A DNA stretch of 64,000 nucleotides from Heyndrickxia acidicola (GTDB lineage Bacteria > Bacillota > Bacilli > Bacillales > Bacillaceae_C): the NCBI RefSeq assembly GCF_001636425.1, contig NZ_KV440953.1, positions 322,847-386,846 of the forward strand, read 5' to 3'. This document shows positions 25,184 through 32,996 of this stretch, piece by piece. The notes below the pieces were generated by a model, which saw only the letters and a list, made by a program, of their open reading frames with translations, ran no database searches and was not told the DNA's origin. The stretch's first letter is position 1. Every line of letters starts with the position of its first letter. The position numbers and the translations under genes are program-made.

Positions 25184-25360
25184 TTAAATGGTAGTTGCCG
25201 GATATCCGGAATAAATTACGGTCATGACAGTGAACCAGCCGAAAATTCCCAAAGTGATGAGTCCGAAAGCTGCTCCAAGGAGATTTTTCTTTCTAATAGA
25301 ACTGACTGTACCAAAAATCGCCAATAGCGTCACTAAAGCAAAAATAATGACTGTCCCCAA
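25184..25360 (-). CDS. yqgW: Small DUF2759 membrane protein (YqgW-like)
   Basis: A 58-residue reading frame, reading (M)GTVIIFALVTLLAIFGTV, SSIRKKNLLGAAFG, and LGIFGWFTVMTVIYSGYP. This is the DUF2759 pattern of two transmembrane segments around a basic turn and a GYP tail. A TTG start at 25360 follows AAAGGGG by 8 bases. It is convergent with glcK and shares the terminator at 25150. Function unknown. Confidence 0.75.
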   Translation of the reverse strand: MGTVIIFALVTLLAIFGTVSSIRKKNLLGAAFGLITLGIFGWFTVMTVIYSGYPATTI

Positions 25361-25715
25361 CGTAACATCCCCTTTGTAAAAATATTAGCAGTTGAAGATA
25401 ATGTCTTTATGTAATGAGCTATGCACTACTAATTATTTTACAATTCCGAATCCTTTTTGTCGAGTCTAATTTTCATGAAACCTGCTGCGATAAAGCGGTG
25501 TTGAGAACATTAAAAAAGGATTGGATTTAAAAGTCGGATTTATTTTTCGAGATTGTTTTTTCTGGCGTTTTATTTAAAATGATTGTTTTATTCCTTTATC
25601 AGGAAAACAGCAATCACTTTAAAAATATCCTCTTAGCTTGGATGAATGAGATCATACAACACATTATATGACTGTGCCAAATCAGGGTACAATAGTTTAA
25701 AAAAGGAGACCCATT
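25361..25715. other. Intergenic region upstream of yqgX
   Basis: About 355 AT-rich bases. A TACAAT at 25688-25693 is a plausible -10 for yqgX with a weak -35. TTTTTGTCGAG near 25456 resembles a Spo0A box at 7 of 8 bases, but its position is far from any start. No gene is supported. Confidence 0.3.
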
Positions 25716-26351
25716 ATGCATTGGAGACAGATACCATTAGGAATACTGCAAACAAATTGTTATCTTTTGTATAACGAAAAAAAGGATTGTGTTATTTTTG
25801 ATCCTGGTGCAGAAGGAAAAAAGCTTCTTTCTTTTTTAAAAAAGGAAAGGTTTAATCCTCTTGCCATCCTCTTAACCCATGCTCATTTTGATCATATAGG
25901 AGCTGTAGATGAGATACGGGATGAATATCAAATCCCTGTATATGTACATAAAAAGGAAGCAGGGTGGCTTGGGAATTCTGCGGTTAATGGTTCTGCCCAT
26001 TTTGTTCCGAATCACCCTGTGACGGCTAAACCAGCTGATAAGTTCATTTCGGAAGAAGGAGTTTTTGAGGTCGGTCCATTTTCACTTGAGGTTTTTGAAA
26101 CTCCAGGACATTCACCAGGAAGTGTTTCCTACTATTCTAAAGAATTAGAGGTAGTTTTTGCGGGAGATACTCTGTTCAAAGAGGGGATCGGCAGGACAGA
26201 CCTTGTGGATGGCAATGCGGAGCAGCTGCTCAGAAGCATTCATGACAAACTGCTGTCTCTTCCTGAAGAAACCTATGTTTTACCGGGGCACGGCCCTGTT
26301 ACGACAGTCCAGGATGAAATGGACGGCAATCCGTTTTTAAATGGGTATTAA
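25716..26351 (+). CDS. yqgX: Metallo-beta-lactamase fold hydrolase YqgX
   Basis: A metallo-beta-lactamase superfamily hydrolase of 211 residues, of the glyoxalase II-like group. It has the zinc motif THAHFDHIG (HXHXDH), ETPGHSPGS and FAGDTLF, and the distal VLPGHGP. The family includes hydroxyacylglutathione hydrolases, but a Bacillus would use bacillithiol, so the substrate is probably a bacillithiol or other thioester. AAAGGAG lies 8 bases ahead of the ATG. Confidence 0.87.
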   Translation: MHWRQIPLGILQTNCYLLYNEKKDCVIFDPGAEGKKLLSFLKKERFNPLAILLTHAHFDHIGAVDEIRDEYQIPVYVHKKEAGWLGNSAVNGSAHFVPNHPVTAKPADKFISEEGVFEVGPFSLEVFETPGHSPGSVSYYSKELEVVFAGDTLFKEGIGRTDLVDGNAEQLLRSIHDKLLSLPEETYVLPGHGPVTTVQDEMDGNPFLNGY

Positions 26352-26358
26352 ACAAAGG

Positions 26359-26389
26359 AAAAAAGCTCTCACTTTATGAGAGCTTTTTT
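26359..26389 (+). terminator. Terminator of yqgX
   Basis: AAAAAGCTCTCA and TGAGAGCTTTTTT pair around CTTTA. Confidence 0.8.
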
Positions 26390-26463
26390 AATGGATAGGT
26401 ATTTATTAAAGTAACTAACACTTTCAGTCTCTGTATAGCCCCAGCGTCTACGCTTCTCTCAGT

Positions 26464-26706
26464 CTATTCCCCTATACTCGGCACAAGTAAAAACGTTGTG
26501 TAATATGTAAACCCAGCGAAGAAAATCGTTAAATATGCACCGAAGATGTACAAATACATACGTTCTGACAGTTTTAGATAGCTCAGTAATACAAAAAAGC
26601 CTGTTTGGCCAAGAAATATCAAGGCCGTTTCTTTCATGCCCCCAATGTAAAACATGACAGTAAAAATACCGGTCCAAAACCCCAGTACTCTGTACATGCG
26701 ATCCAT
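26464..26706 (-). CDS. yqgY: YqgY-like DUF2626 membrane protein
   Basis: An 80-residue DUF2626 protein with three hydrophobic segments. It starts MDRMYRVLGFWTGIFTV and contains GGMKETALIFLGQTG and the Tyr-rich SERMYLYIFGAYLTIF. The ATG at 26706 has an AAGGAGGG site; an upstream ATG at 26742 has none. Position between yqgX and the comG operon agrees with B. subtilis. Function unknown. Confidence 0.8.
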   Translation of the reverse strand: MDRMYRVLGFWTGIFTVMFYIGGMKETALIFLGQTGFFVLLSYLKLSERMYLYIFGAYLTIFFAGFTYYTTFLLVPSIGE

Positions 26707-26963
26707 AAACAATCCCTCCTTATTATCCCAAATGTCCATCAATATCTAATTATAAGGTAAAGAGAGGCAGGATGTAAATATATCCAAGGGATTACTTTTT
26801 AATATTTCTGAATAATCAATCGTATAGTGGTGCTTTTATTTTTGTAAAACCTTTCGCAAGTCGTTAAGTCCAGCTGAAAATGACCTGCTGTCAACAGAAC
26901 CATATGAGCTTTGCTAAAGTTAATATTTTGACCAATGGAAAATGGAAAAAAGTTTAATCTCTA

Positions 26964-27108
26964 GGTTTTGTTAAAGTATTCTGTTGTTTTTCAGCTCATT
27001 TTCCTTTCTTTACTGTACGCTTTCAGCTGAGCTGAAAGCGTGCGAAACGATAGTTTTACACTAATGAGCTAAAAAAAGCAGTTTTCTAAATAGAATTTTA
27101 ACAGAGCC
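26964..27108. repeat. GGCTNTGTTAAA hairpin repeat, copy 2
   Basis: Left end GGTTTTGTTAAAG, right end TTTTAACAGAGCC, inner arms TTTTTCAGCTCATT and AATGAGCTAAAAAA. The middle has an extra palindrome, CGCTTTCAGCTGAGCTGAAA, that copies 1 and 3 lack. Confidence 0.7.
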
Positions 27109-27127
27109 AACCTCTAAAATAACAAAA

Positions 27128-27152
27128 AAAAGATTGACCGAGTCAATCTTTT
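27128..27152 (-). terminator. Terminator of the tRNA-Gln gene
   Basis: AAAAGATTGAC and GTCAATCTTTT form a perfect 11-bp stem, 7 bases past the tRNA 3' end, with a T run on the minus strand. Confidence 0.85.
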
Positions 27153-27158
27153 AAAATA

Positions 27159-27230
27159 CTGGGCTAGCTGGATTCGAACCAACGAATGACGGAGTCAAAG
27201 TCCGTTGCCTTACCGCTTGGCTATAGCCCA
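27159..27230 (-). tRNA. tRNA-Gln (anticodon TTG)
   Basis: A 72-nt tRNA on the minus strand. The acceptor stem is TGGGCTA with TAGCCCA and the discriminator G. The anticodon stem is ACGGA/TCCGT around CTTTGAC with anticodon TTG, and the T-arm has GTTCGAATC. CCA is not encoded. A terminator follows, so the gene is transcribed alone. Confidence 0.92.
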
Positions 27231-27234
27231 TTGT

Positions 27235-27269
27235 AAAACTTAGTATGAACAGTAAAAAAATTTTTATAC
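27235..27269 (+). promoter_or_regulatory. Possible ComK-binding region upstream of comGA
   Basis: Two AT-boxes of the AAAA-N5-TTTT type can be drawn 8 bases apart (AAAACTTAGTATG and AAAAATTTTTATA). Each matches the TTTT half poorly. The position is right for comG activation, but A/T-rich sequence gives such matches easily. Confidence 0.3.
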
Positions 27270-27351
27270 ATTTTTGTAAACTGGAAGGAATTTGAAAGGG
27301 AGTGTCGAAATTTAAGAATGAACAATTATGAAAGGTGGTGCTATATGTCAA

Positions 27352-28434
27352 ATGTCCATAGAAAAAGTTGCTGATCTCATACTCAGCCAGGCTCTGAAGC
27401 ATAGTGCAACGGATATTCACATTATTCCAAGAAGCAGTGATTACCTCGTACAATTTCGTTTATATGGACGGCTTTCTCCCCATCGTAATATTCCGGTCCC
27501 AATAGGTGAAAGACTGATAGCGCATTTTAAGTTTGTAGCACTGATGGATATCAGCGAAAAAAGAAGGCCTCAAAGCGGCGCATTTCAGCTGGAACTTCAT
27601 GAGCAGCTTATTGCATTGCGAATTTCAACTCTTCCTACATCCACATCGAAAGAAAGCCTTGTCATTCGAATTCTTCCTCAAAAAAACACACTTACTGTCC
27701 AGCAAATCTCTTTATTTCCAACCATCTCAAAAAAGCTGATTTCTCTTTTAAAGCATTCCCATGGAATGATTATTTTTACAGGTCCTACTGGCAGCGGTAA
27801 AACTACCACTATGTATACGCTTGTTGAGCACTGTGCTAAAGAATTAAAGAGAAATGTAATTACTTTGGAGGACCCCGTTGAAAAACAAAGCGAGCAGTTT
27901 TTGCAGGTTCAAGTAAATGAAAAGGCGGGCATTACGTACAGTTCGGGATTGAAAGCCATCTTACGTCATGATCCCGACATCATACTGGTAGGGGAAATCA
28001 GAGATTCAGAAACTGCCAAAATTGCCGTCAGGGCAGCACTTACGGGTCACTTAGTATTGACAACGCTTCATGCCAGAGATGCAAGGGGAGCTGTATATCG
28101 TTTATTGGAATTTGGAGTAAAATGGTATGAGATTGAGCAAACGGTTATTGCAGCGAGTGCACAGAGGCTTGTTACAATGCTTTGTCCTTATTGCGGCGAG
28201 CACTGCTCTGCCTTCTGCCCAAATAAAAGAAGGATGAAAAGGACAGCGGTTTATGAACTGCTCCATGGAAAGGCGCTGCAAAATGTCATTAAAGAAGCGA
28301 ATGGTGAAAGCAGTCAATATTATTATCCAACTCTAAAGGAATACTTACGAAAGGGGATAGCACTTGGCTATATTTCTAAAAACGAATTTGATCGCTGGAT
28401 TCACGAAATGGAAAAAACGGAAACCCCTCAATGA
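27352..28434 (+). CDS. comGA: Competence pilus ATPase ComGA
   Basis: Traffic ATPase of the competence pseudopilus, 360 residues, powering pilin assembly for DNA uptake. It has Walker A GPTGSGKTT near 148-156, the Asp box VGEIRDSETA, and HARDARGAVYRLLEFG. A Cys cluster (CPYCGEHCSAFC) probably binds zinc. ATG 27352 gives MSIEKVADLIL, matching the B. subtilis N-terminus; its ribosome site AAAGGTGGTG is 12 bases ahead. First gene of comGABCDEFG. Confidence 0.94.
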   Translation: MSIEKVADLILSQALKHSATDIHIIPRSSDYLVQFRLYGRLSPHRNIPVPIGERLIAHFKFVALMDISEKRRPQSGAFQLELHEQLIALRISTLPTSTSKESLVIRILPQKNTLTVQQISLFPTISKKLISLLKHSHGMIIFTGPTGSGKTTTMYTLVEHCAKELKRNVITLEDPVEKQSEQFLQVQVNEKAGITYSSGLKAILRHDPDIILVGEIRDSETAKIAVRAALTGHLVLTTLHARDARGAVYRLLEFGVKWYEIEQTVIAASAQRLVTMLCPYCGEHCSAFCPNKRRMKRTAVYELLHGKALQNVIKEANGESSQYYYPTLKEYLRKGIALGYISKNEFDRWIHEMEKTETPQ

Positions 28435-29434
28435 ACAGGGAAATTTTTTAACAAGGCTGGGAGAAATGCTTGAAAATGGCTTTTCCATATCAGAAGCGAT
28501 TGACTTTTATAGCAGGTTGGATGGCCGCAGCCGCCTTGTTACAGAAAATATTGTGGCAGAGCTCCATAATGGAGTGCCAATCCACGAAATATTATTTCGG
28601 GAGCATTTTGATCAGAATGCATGCATTCAAATTTTCTTTGCAGATAAGCACGGTTATATGTCAGAAGCTCTCATTGGTGCAGGGGACTATTTAAGAAAAA
28701 AGGCCCGGGATCGCAAAACCGTTGTGAAGCTGCTGCAATATCCTCTTATTTTAATCATTATTTTATTTTTTGTCATGATTTTACTGAAAAATTTGCTTCT
28801 GCCTCAATTTAATAATCTTTATCAATCCATGGGCTACAATTCTTCCCGCAATATCCACTTCTTAATTGACTTTCTAAAGAACACTCCAATCTATGTACTG
28901 CTTTTCACTCTCTTTTTGCTGGTTTGCCTTCTTATTAGCCACCTGTATTTCCGCAAAAAAAGTCCGATTGAAAAAGCTGAGTGGCTTTCAAGAATTCCAA
29001 TATTTCAATTTTATTACAAGCTGTATATTAGTCAGTTTCTCGCACGGGAGTGGAGTTTCCTCTTAAGAAGCGGATTTTCCATTAACGAAGTGCTCCGCCA
29101 TATGAAGAATCAAAGCTTCCGCCCTTTATTAAGGGATACGGCAGAAACAGTAATGAATCGTTTGCAGCTCGGGGAACCATTCTCCGTCATTCTCTCTGAT
29201 GTTCGCTTTATCGAAAAGGAATTTACCATGGTTGTCAAGCACGGAGAAAAAAATGGAAGAATGGATCATGAATTGCTTTATTACAGCCAGTTCAGCTTTG
29301 TAAGAATGGAAGAAAAGCTACAAAAAATTTTTCGAAGTCTGCAGCCTGCCATTTTCATTGTGATTGGATTAATGATTGTTGCTGTTTATATTTCGATTCT
29401 TTATCCCATGTTTCAAATGATTGATGCAGTCTAA
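28364..29434 (+). CDS. comGB: Competence pilus inner-membrane platform protein ComGB
   Basis: A GspF/PilC-type inner membrane protein of 356 residues, the platform on which ComGA acts. It has two F-domain repeats (FLTRLGEMLENGFSISEAI and FLAREWSFLLRSGFSINEVL) and three hydrophobic helices. The TTG at 28364 follows AAAGGGG by 7 bases and lies inside comGA, so the genes overlap by 71 bases. The product aligns with B. subtilis from WKKRKPLNEQ, so a shorter form is possible, although no start codon stands there. Confidence 0.88.
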   Translation: MAIFLKTNLIAGFTKWKKRKPLNEQGNFLTRLGEMLENGFSISEAIDFYSRLDGRSRLVTENIVAELHNGVPIHEILFREHFDQNACIQIFFADKHGYMSEALIGAGDYLRKKARDRKTVVKLLQYPLILIIILFFVMILLKNLLLPQFNNLYQSMGYNSSRNIHFLIDFLKNTPIYVLLFTLFLLVCLLISHLYFRKKSPIEKAEWLSRIPIFQFYYKLYISQFLAREWSFLLRSGFSINEVLRHMKNQSFRPLLRDTAETVMNRLQLGEPFSVILSDVRFIEKEFTMVVKHGEKNGRMDHELLYYSQFSFVRMEEKLQKIFRSLQPAIFIVIGLMIVAVYISILYPMFQMIDAV

Positions 29435-29501
29435 AGGCAAGAAATGAATTTTGAAGGGGAACCATGTATAAATATACCTAAATCCAAATGGAGGAACCAT
29501 T

Positions 29502-29807
29502 TTGAAAAATGAAAAAGGTTTTACGTTGATTGAAATGCTTGTTGTTTTAATGATTATTACGGTGTTGCTCTTTTTGGCAATACCCAATATATCAAAACAC
29601 AGCCAAACTATTAATAAAAAAGGATGCGATGCATTCATTGAGATGGTGCAGGGACAAACCGACACATATGAAATGGATTACCATTCATGGCCGGCAAGTG
29701 CAAGTCAATTAAAAGATGAAGGCTATTTGACCAAGACCGTGTGCCCGAATGGGAACAGCGTAAAAATCGATTCAACGGGCCATGTAAGTGAGGATACCTC
29801 TAATTGA
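29502..29807 (+). CDS. comGC: Major competence pseudopilin ComGC
   Basis: Major pseudopilin of 101 residues. The prepilin-peptidase site is KNEKG/FTLIEMLVV with E5 after the cut, followed by a hydrophobic helix. Two Cys (KKGCDAF and KTVCPNG) match the intramolecular disulfide of ComGC. TTG 29502 follows TGGAGGA by 7 bases. Confidence 0.93.
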   Translation: MKNEKGFTLIEMLVVLMIITVLLFLAIPNISKHSQTINKKGCDAFIEMVQGQTDTYEMDYHSWPASASQLKDEGYLTKTVCPNGNSVKIDSTGHVSEDTSN

Positions 29808-30244
29808 TGACCATTTTAAGGTCCAGAAAAGGCTTTACTCTCATTGAAATGCTTGTCGTTCTCTCGGTAACTGTCATTCTCATTTCCTTGGGGGGACTAA
29901 GTTTTAAACCCTTATCGTTTATGATGGATAGAAAAATGTTTATTTCTCAGCTGGAGGCAGATCTATATTATGCCCAGTCGTATGCAATAAACAGGAGGAT
30001 AGAGGTGTATGTTCAATTCTATGCCGAAGCAGGCAGGTATGTAGCCACGGATTCTAACCATGTCCGAATCATAGACCGTACTTTCTCACCAAGTACCAAA
30101 ATCTTATCGGGGACCAATTTAACGGCTTTCTCCATTACACCTGACGGAAATATAAGCCGATTTGGGACCATGTATTTTAAAGCTGGAAATGAAAAGATAA
30201 AGCTTGTTGTGAACATAGGAAGGGGGAGGTTCAGTGTTTCATAA
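29807..30244 (+). CDS. comGD: Minor pseudopilin ComGD
   Basis: Minor pseudopilin of 145 residues. It starts MTILRSRKG/FTLIEMLVVLS, with the prepilin cut after Gly and a following hydrophobic helix. The ATG overlaps the comGC stop (TGATG), so it is translationally coupled. The C-terminal half is a soluble pilin head. It is cleaved by ComC and joins the pilus that guides DNA to the uptake machinery. Confidence 0.87.
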   Translation: MTILRSRKGFTLIEMLVVLSVTVILISLGGLSFKPLSFMMDRKMFISQLEADLYYAQSYAINRRIEVYVQFYAEAGRYVATDSNHVRIIDRTFSPSTKILSGTNLTAFSITPDGNISRFGTMYFKAGNEKIKLVVNIGRGRFSVS

Positions 30245-30548
30245 TGAAAAAGGCTTTACGCTGGCAGAAAGCTTGCTGGCTTTTGGATTTCTTCTCATTG
30301 TGACTGTTACCCTATTTCCTATCCTGTTTAAAATGATGCTTCAGCTCGAGCAATCAAAAAAGCTGACAACGGCAGAGCGATTTTTATATCAAGCCATTGA
30401 AAGAGCGGTCATGTCTGATGATACGAAGGATCAAAGCATTAAAGAGGATAAAACTGAATATACCACTTATTTTATTCAGGACCAAAGAGGGGAAAGGGCA
30501 TGTGTAAAGTATGAAGATTTTCAAGAATGTATGGAAACAGGTTTCTAA
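30234..30548 (+). CDS. comGE: Minor pseudopilin ComGE
   Basis: A pilin-like protein of 104 residues starting MFHNEKG/FTLAESLLAFGF, with a type IV prepilin N-terminus and hydrophobic helix. GTG 30234 follows GGGGGAGG by 5 bases and overlaps the end of comGD. The soluble tail is short. By order it is ComGE. Confidence 0.83.
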   Translation: MFHNEKGFTLAESLLAFGFLLIVTVTLFPILFKMMLQLEQSKKLTTAERFLYQAIERAVMSDDTKDQSIKEDKTEYTTYFIQDQRGERACVKYEDFQECMETGF

Positions 30549-31020
30549 TCAAGACGGCTTTACGTTAGTAGAAAGTATCCTTACAATGATGACTGCAGCC
30601 ATGATATTAAGCTTTTACCCTCTTATTATCCAGGCATTTAAACAAATGGACCGTGCTTTTGCCCCTGAAGAAAATTATGAATGGAATCTTTTTGTGATTG
30701 AGATGAGGCAGGAAATAATGTATAGCACGGATTACATTGCGGGCAAATCCCAATTAAAGCTCACAGTAAAGGGTGCGGAGGTATCCTATGAACAATATGC
30801 CAATAGCATAAGACGGAGAGTGGAGAATACTGGGCATGAGGTTGTATTGCAAAAGGTAGATACTGTATCTTTCCTTCCGGATTCAGCTGGTTTTAATGTT
30901 TTGGTGACGTTTCAGGATGGGCGCGAACGGGAAGCACATATAGCGATTTGTGCTTTTGAACCAAGCAGCAGCCCAATCGGGAAAACAATAGAAAAGGCAG
31001 GGAGCAGCATTGAAAAGTGA
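30511..31020 (+). CDS. comGF: Minor pseudopilin ComGF
   Basis: A 169-residue minor pseudopilin. The N-terminus has a prepilin-like site, NQDG/FTLVESILTM, and the C-terminal domain carries the ComGF pattern with FAPEENYEWNLFVIEMRQE. The 5' end overlaps comGE by 38 bases, so the start at 30511 is coupled to its translation. Confidence 0.85.
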   Translation: MKIFKNVWKQVSNQDGFTLVESILTMMTAAMILSFYPLIIQAFKQMDRAFAPEENYEWNLFVIEMRQEIMYSTDYIAGKSQLKLTVKGAEVSYEQYANSIRRRVENTGHEVVLQKVDTVSFLPDSAGFNVLVTFQDGREREAHIAICAFEPSSSPIGKTIEKAGSSIEK

Positions 31021-31384
31021 GAGAGGTTTTATCTTTCCTTTAACACTTATCTTCGTTAGTCTTTCGATTGCCATTGTCCTTTCTGCAGTGCAGATTTATA
31101 TGGCTGAGAAACGTTTTTCTTATGAGACATTGAGTTATTATCATCAAAACAGCATGGCTCTGTTAACAATCAAGAAGCAAATGGAGGAGGTAGAGAGCAG
31201 CAGGATTCCCCCAGGCGGAAGAGTGTCATTTGGACGTGATTCAGTATTTTACTCTACTCAGCAGGAGGGAGGGGATGTATACAAATTTTCTTTAGATATT
31301 CATTATGGCCAAAACAATGAAATTTTCACGGATGTACTTTATAATAGAAAACAAAAACGACTTTATAATTGGGTGGTTAAATGA
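31010..31384 (+). CDS. comGG: Competence protein ComGG
   Basis: Last gene of the comG pilus set, 124 residues. It starts MKSERG/FIFPLTLIFVSLSIA, a divergent prepilin-type segment, followed by a soluble head (NQ and charged residues). TTG 31010 overlaps the comGF end by 11 bases. In B. subtilis ComGG is needed for pilus assembly although it is the least conserved of the set. Confidence 0.82.
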   Translation: MKSERGFIFPLTLIFVSLSIAIVLSAVQIYMAEKRFSYETLSYYHQNSMALLTIKKQMEEVESSRIPPGGRVSFGRDSVFYSTQQEGGDVYKFSLDIHYGQNNEIFTDVLYNRKQKRLYNWVVK

Positions 31385-31401
31385 AAGGAGAGGGGATATT
31401 T

Positions 31402-31902
31402 ATGGCCCCTATCTATTTAATAGGTTTTATGGGAGCAGGAAAAACAACTGTCGGAAAGGCTCTTTCTCAATCTCTTGGGTACCCTGCAGCTGATTTGGAT
31501 GAGTTGATTGAAAAAGATGAAAACCAAAAGATATCAGCAATGTTTTCGCTTTTTGGAGAAGAATATTTTCGGAACAAGGAAACAGAAAAACTGATAGAGA
31601 CGCGAGAATTTAATGGCATTCTTGCCACCGGCGGCGGTATCATTCTGAAAGAAGAGAACAGAAAATGGCTTAAAGAAAATGGTTTGACCGTTTTTTTGAA
31701 GTGTCCTCCTGAAGTGGCCATTGATAGAATCATGGGCGATCCTGACAGACCGAATGCCGTAAATCGATCCTTTACGGAGCTTAAGGAGCTTTATCTAGCG
31801 AGAGAGCCTTTTTATGAAAATTGTGCACATATCATTATTGATACTTCTTTGGACAGCGTAGAAGATACGGTCGGAAAAATTATGGATCGTTTAAATAAAT
31901 AA
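31402..31902 (+). CDS. aroK: Shikimate kinase
   Basis: Shikimate kinase of 166 residues, converting shikimate to shikimate 3-phosphate in chorismate synthesis. Walker A is GFMGAGKTT, then the DLDELIE substrate site and the GGG loop (LATGGGIIL). ATG 31402 has AAAGGAGAGGGG ahead; an ATG at 31381 overlaps the comGG stop. It lies at the end of the comG operon, as in many Bacillus species outside B. subtilis. Confidence 0.92.
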   Translation: MAPIYLIGFMGAGKTTVGKALSQSLGYPAADLDELIEKDENQKISAMFSLFGEEYFRNKETEKLIETREFNGILATGGGIILKEENRKWLKENGLTVFLKCPPEVAIDRIMGDPDRPNAVNRSFTELKELYLAREPFYENCAHIIIDTSLDSVEDTVGKIMDRLNK

Positions 31903-31942
31903 AGTATAGGGCATACTTCCGGTTAAAGGTGGTGTCCTCAAA

Positions 31943-32119
31943 GTGTCGACAAATGACTATATTAAATATATTACACAAACATTCGTGCAGCATTATAGCG
32001 TCCCAAAATCTGAACGAAAACAAAAAAGAATTCAGAAAAAAGAGGAGAAGCCTCCATTTCTGCTCAATTGGTTTGGGCTATTGCCTTACGCTTTTCTAAT
32101 GTTACTGAAACGAAAGTAG
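31943..32119 (+). CDS. yqzE: YqzE family protein
   Basis: A 58-residue protein with a GTG start after AAAGGTGGTG. It begins MSTNDYIKYITQTFVQHY and has a Lys/Arg/Glu-rich middle, then a C-terminal hydrophobic helix LNWFGLLPYAFLMLL and a KRK end. The pattern matches YqzE, which lies at this place after comG in Bacillus. Function unknown. Confidence 0.82.
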   Translation: MSTNDYIKYITQTFVQHYSVPKSERKQKRIQKKEEKPPFLLNWFGLLPYAFLMLLKRK

Positions 32120-32150
32120 AACCAGCCGGGTACGGCTGGTTCATTTATTT
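32119..32150 (+). terminator. Terminator of the comG-aroK-yqzE operon
   Basis: GAACCAGCCG and CGGCTGGTTC form a perfect 10-bp stem with a GGTA loop, followed by a weak ATTTATTT tail. It separates the operon from convergent yqhG. Confidence 0.7.
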
Positions 32151-32189
32151 AAGGGGTATCTCATGAACGCAAGCAAAAACTGCCTTGTT

Positions 32190-32996
32190 TTAATTCTGCT
32201 GCGGAATATGGCTGTCTATAAGATAAAATAAACCGCCATTAATAATTTCAATGTGAATTTTAGGCTCATATTGCTCTCTTAAAGCCTGCTTTTCTATTTC
32301 GAAGGCTTCCGGCTTTTCATCCATATCCTCGTAAAAATGGTTCAATAATGCCAAATCTTCTTCCCATCTTTGAATGGCGGATTCTGCCCATGAGGCATCT
32401 TCATTGGTGATTTCTGTTTGTAAAAATTTTTCTATTCGCATCACACCGCTCTTAGGCATAATAATCGGACTCAAGGTAAAATAAAGATCCGGAATTTTGG
32501 GAGATAGTGTTTTCCCTTCAAGGTGTGTTTGGAATTCTTCGACTAAAACACCATTAATCAAATTTAAACCAAAAGAACGGAAAACATCCCGTTTACGGTC
32601 ACATTGATAGGATACTTTCAAGTTCAATCCAAGCCAGGGAAATAAAGATTTCTGCCTTTCTTTTTGAAGAACGTCTTCCTCGTATAAACGAATATAATGG
32701 GCAAATTTTTTGGTTGACTGAAAAATTTGATGAAGACGCGGAGCACCAAAATGAAGTGCCTCCCCCTTTATTGTCTCATCGGCTTTGTTACTGTCCGTTA
32801 TGAGGGTCAGCTTCATAGGGTTGGGCATTCCTCCTGTCTTTTCAAGATAATGCCAGTAAAAAGGACGGTTCATTAATTCCTTATCTAAATCAATCGTTAA
32901 TTGAACGGTTAAGTAACCCGCCTTATTCTCGAGAAATTCACATTGATTGGCATGAAAATATTTTTCAAGATATTGATGAATTTCCTCCTGCTGCAC
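32190..32996 (-). CDS. yqhG: YqhG family protein
   Basis: A 268-residue soluble protein of the YqhG family, with PFYWHYLEKTGGMPNPMKLTL and HFGAPRLHQIF motifs. The GTG start follows TGGAGGA and lies 32 bases inside the end of yqhH, so both are one operon. Its function is not known, but it stays beside the helicase in Bacillus. Confidence 0.85.
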   Translation of the reverse strand: MQQEEIHQYLEKYFHANQCEFLENKAGYLTVQLTIDLDKELMNRPFYWHYLEKTGGMPNPMKLTLITDSNKADETIKGEALHFGAPRLHQIFQSTKKFAHYIRLYEEDVLQKERQKSLFPWLGLNLKVSYQCDRKRDVFRSFGLNLINGVLVEEFQTHLEGKTLSPKIPDLYFTLSPIIMPKSGVMRIEKFLQTEITNEDASWAESAIQRWEEDLALLNHFYEDMDEKPEAFEIEKQALREQYEPKIHIEIINGGLFYLIDSHIPQQN

